Assembly: GCA_007118445.1 (NCBI GenBank) | Contig: SKRP01000101.1 | Span: 1-8,163, forward strand | DNA: 8,163 bases | Source: Natronohydrobacter sp. | GTDB taxonomy: Bacteria; Pseudomonadota; Alphaproteobacteria; Rhodobacterales; Rhodobacteraceae | Reading direction: 5' to 3' | Notes under the pieces: model-generated | Seen by the model: the letters and a program-made list of their open reading frames with translations, nothing else | Told to the model about the DNA's origin: nothing | The model's database searches: none | Shown: positions 6,926 through 8,163 of the stretch, piece after piece | Numbering within the stretch: position 1 is the first letter of the stretch | How the letters are laid out: each line of letters opens with the position of its first letter | Position numbers and translations under genes: made by a program

Positions 6926-7005
6926 AACTCTAGCGCATGTTCTTGCAGCGCACTACCGGCTTGTGACAGAATGCCCTGCATGACAGCCAGGACAGGAGCA
7001 GCCCG
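6921..7005. promoter_or_regulatory. Divergent promoter region between hupT and nikR
   Basis: These 85 bp must hold the start signals for both the hup operon (-) and nikR (+) unless these lie in coding sequence. No convincing sigma-70 or sigma-54 promoter stands out. The best nikR guess is TTGCAG (6943-6948) with CAGAAT (6967-6972), 18 bp apart and weak. Two direct copies of TGACAG (6964-6969 and 6981-6986) start 17 bp apart and flank a small ATGC-CCT-GCAT inverted repeat (6971-6981). This could be an operator for NikR or another regulator, but it does not match the GTATGA-N16-TCATAC layout of E. coli NikR sites. Confidence 0.4.
6994..6998 (+). promoter_or_regulatory. nikR ribosome binding site
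   Basis: AGGAG ends 7 nt before the nikR ATG at 7006 and supports that start. Confidence 0.75.
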
Positions 7006-7473
7006 ATGCAGCGCGTGACCGTCACCCTGCCCGAAAGCCTGTGTGACGAGCTTGACGCTTTCGCGCGCACGCGCCGCTATGACACCCGCTCTGAAGCGAT
7101 GCGCGATCTGCTGCGCGCGGCCCTGCGCGACGACAGCGCAGGCACGCAGGGTCATGCGATGGGGGTTCTGTCCTATGTCTATGACCACCAGACCCGCGAT
7201 CTGGCCAGCAGGCTGATGCATCACCATCATGACCATCATGCGCTGAGCATCACCACCAGCCATGTGCATCTGGACCATGACACCTGTCTGGAAACCGCGA
7301 TCCTGCGCGGCCCGGTGGACGCGCTGCGCGCCTATGCCGACGGGGTGCTGGGGCAGCGCGGTGTGATGCATGGCAATCTGTTCCTGATCCCGGTCGAGCC
7401 GCGCGCAGGCAATCACGAACATGGCCATGGCCATGCCCCGCATGAGCATCTGCATGTCAGGGACAGTTTCTGA
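7006..7473 (+). CDS. nikR: Nickel-responsive transcriptional regulator NikR with His-rich C-terminal tail
   Basis: Ribbon-helix-helix regulator that binds Ni(II) and then DNA, usually repressing nickel uptake genes. It has 155 residues, against about 133 in E. coli. Residues 1-45 (QRVTVTLPESLCDELDAF, then RSEAMRDLLRAAL) are the DNA-binding part. The ACT-like metal domain contains RDLASRL, a His stretch HHHHDHH (72-78), and HVHLDHDTCLE with H86, H88 and C94, matching the E. coli nickel ligands H87, H89 and C95. The fourth ligand, from the other subunit, would be a His of the 72-78 stretch, probably H75. QRGVMHGNL (117-125) is also a family feature. After the normal end (about residue 131) follows a tail with seven His between 137 and 150 (NHEHGHGHAPHEHLH), which may bind or store extra nickel. 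It is divergent from hupT and converges on the ATPase gene with a 17-bp overlap. Its targets are unknown; nickel transport and hydrogenase genes are obvious candidates. Confidence 0.96.
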   Translation: MQRVTVTLPESLCDELDAFARTRRYDTRSEAMRDLLRAALRDDSAGTQGHAMGVLSYVYDHQTRDLASRLMHHHHDHHALSITTSHVHLDHDTCLETAILRGPVDALRAYADGVLGQRGVMHGNLFLIPVEPRAGNHEHGHGHAPHEHLHVRDSF

Positions 7474-7477
7474 CATG
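7453..7477. terminator. Inverted repeat holding both stop codons of nikR and nikO
   Basis: CATGTCAG (7453-7460) and CTGACATG (7470-7477) form a perfect 8-bp stem around a 9-nt loop. The nikR TGA (7471-7473) is in the right arm and the ATPase-gene stop (TCA on plus, 7457-7459) is in the left arm. Either transcript would fold the same hairpin at its coding end, so a shared bidirectional terminator or 3'-end stabiliser is possible. No T-tract follows on either side, so termination is not proven. Confidence 0.5.
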
Positions 7478-8163
7478 GCTGTGCCCGGCCCCGTGATGCG
7501 GGGTCAGGGAATGCGGCACTTCCTGCCCATGCGCGGCCATCAATGCTGCATCGCCCAGCACCTGCCGCGCCGGACCATCCGCGCAGATACGACCCTGATC
7601 GATCACGATCACGCGCGGGCAGAGTTCCAGCACCAGTTCCAGATCATGGCTGGCGATCAGCAGCGCCTGCTCCATGCCCTGCAAGAGCGCGATCAGCCGC
7701 CGCCGCTGGCGCATGTCCAGCGCGGCCGATGGCTCATCGAGCAGCAGCAGATCCGGCTGCATGACCAGCGCGCCAGCGATACAGGCCCGCCGCTTCTCTC
7801 CGCCTGACAGGTGATGGACCGGGCGGTCCTCGAGGCCCGTCAGCCCGCATTGCGCCAGTGCGGCCTGCACGCGCGCGCTGGTCTCAGTGTCGGACAGACC
7901 CAGATTGCGCGGGCCGAATGAGACATCTTCGATCAATATGGGGCAGAACAGCTGGTCCTCGGCCTGCTGGAACACCAGCGCTGTCTCGGGGCGGAACTGC
8001 CCCGGCACAACCGCACGGCCCTGCACCTGCACCAACCCGCCATGCGCAGGCAGCACCCCAGCAATCGTGTGGAAAAGCGAGGTCTTGCCCGCCCCATTCG
8101 GCCCCACCAGCCCGACATGTGCCCCCGGCGCAAGGCTGAACGACAGATCACGCAGCACAGGCG
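7457..8163 (-). CDS. nikO: Energy-coupling factor transporter ATPase, probably NikO for nickel (N-terminus missing)
   Basis: ATP-binding subunit of an ECF-type importer of the CbiO/NikO family, which powers Ni or Co uptake with NikM/NikN/NikQ-type membrane partners at the inner membrane. The frame runs past the right edge. The GTG at 8158 is not the true start, because the visible PVLRDLSFSLAPG lies inside the usual first strand of the ABC fold. Counting from that GTG: Walker A GPNGAGKTS (19-27), Q-loop VFQQAEDQLF (62-71), typical of ECF ATPases, signature LSGGEKRR (117-124), Walker B LLLLDEPSAALD (137-148) with catalytic Glu142, and switch His171. All catalytic parts are present. The tail (210-233) has six His (AHGQEVPHSLTPHHGAGHSH), which fits a transition-metal system. 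Nickel is inferred from the adjacent nikR and the hydrogenase genes. Cobalt (cbiO) is the alternative, since cbiB is also in the window, though far away. Its partner genes would lie beyond the right edge. Confidence 0.85.
   Translation of the reverse strand, partial: PVLRDLSFSLAPGAHVGLVGPNGAGKTSLFHTIAGVLPAHGGLVQVQGRAVVPGQFRPETALVFQQAEDQLFCPILIEDVSFGPRNLGLSDTETSARVQAALAQCGLTGLEDRPVHHLSGGEKRRACIAGALVMQPDLLLLDEPSAALDMRQRRRLIALLQGMEQALLIASHDLELVLELCPRVIVIDQGRICADGPARQVLGDAALMAAHGQEVPHSLTPHHGAGHSHVRNCP
7487..7505. repeat. GC hairpin downstream of nikR, inside the ATPase gene end
   Basis: GGCCCCG (7487-7493) pairs with CGGGGTC (7499-7505) around TGATG, 7 bp including one G-U pair. It lies about 14 nt after the nikR stop and could help end the nikR transcript, but it is also coding sequence for the His-rich ATPase tail (LTPHHGAGHS) and lacks a T-tract. 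Confidence 0.3.

Noticed and set aside
4963..6983. Long plus-strand open frames (4963-6216 and 5568-6983) opposite hupU and hupT
   Set aside because: They show the same low-complexity composition and no family motifs; they are shadows of the real minus-strand genes.
7201..7260. CAT-rich stretch in nikR as a repeat or CRISPR-like array
   Set aside because: It encodes the expected NikR histidine cluster (HHHHDHH, HVH); there is no regular repeat-spacer pattern.
6910..7476. Minus-strand open frame of 188 codons opposite nikR
   Set aside because: It is Met- and His-rich because CAT codons of the NikR His clusters read as ATG on the other strand. It also covers the whole hupT-nikR gap and has no recognised domain.
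1..8163. CRISPR, tRNA, rRNA, insertion sequence or toxin-antitoxin in the window
   Set aside because: I saw no repeat-spacer array, tRNA-like fold with CCA, transposase motifs or terminal repeats. All sizeable stretches are explained by seven genes and two short gaps.

Overview
The window is GC-rich, densely packed DNA that reads like an alphaproteobacterium of the Rhodobacterales (Rhodobacter/Paracoccus type). The evidence is the base composition, close matches to the Rhodobacter capsulatus hup proteins in motif and length, the gene order hupT-hupU-hupV-hypF, and a Rhodobacteraceae-looking GC-rich intergenic element. The assignment rests on remembered family features, not on a search.

Layout from left to right. 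Positions 1-783 (+) hold the 3' part of cbiB (also called cobD), a cobalamin pathway membrane enzyme cut by the window edge. It converges, 10 bp apart, on hypF (794-3049, -). A 96-bp gap rich in inverted repeats (3050-3145) separates hypF from hupV (3146-4579, -). hupV overlaps hupU (4576-5568, -) by ATGA, and hupU overlaps hupT (5565-6920, -) in the same way. An 85-bp divergent promoter region (6921-7005) separates hupT from nikR (7006-7473, +). nikR converges on and overlaps by 17 bp an ECF-type ATPase gene, probably nikO (7457-8163, -), which is cut by the right edge.

The genes fit one theme: sensing hydrogen and supplying nickel and cyanide to [NiFe] hydrogenase. HupU/HupV form the cytoplasmic regulatory (H2-sensing) hydrogenase and HupT is its partner histidine kinase. 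HypF makes the carbamoyl group that becomes the CN ligands of the active site. NikR is a nickel-dependent repressor, and NikO would power an ECF nickel importer. In R. capsulatus, HupT phosphorylates the response regulator HupR when H2 is absent. Neither HupR nor the energy-conserving hydrogenase HupSL is in this window, and the slot after hypF where hupSL sits in R. capsulatus holds cbiB instead.

I do not see a wholly new system; the module is a known one. The points worth a second look are: (a) the hupV-hypF gap, with two mutually exclusive hairpins and a G7/C9 hairpin; (b) the nikR/nikO junction, where both stop codons lie in the arms of one perfect inverted repeat; (c) His-rich C-terminal tails on both NikR and the ATPase; (d) sensor-hydrogenase signatures in HupV and HupU that predict oxygen-insensitive H2 sensing and an all-[4Fe-4S] relay; (e) an in-frame 12-bp tandem duplication in hypF.
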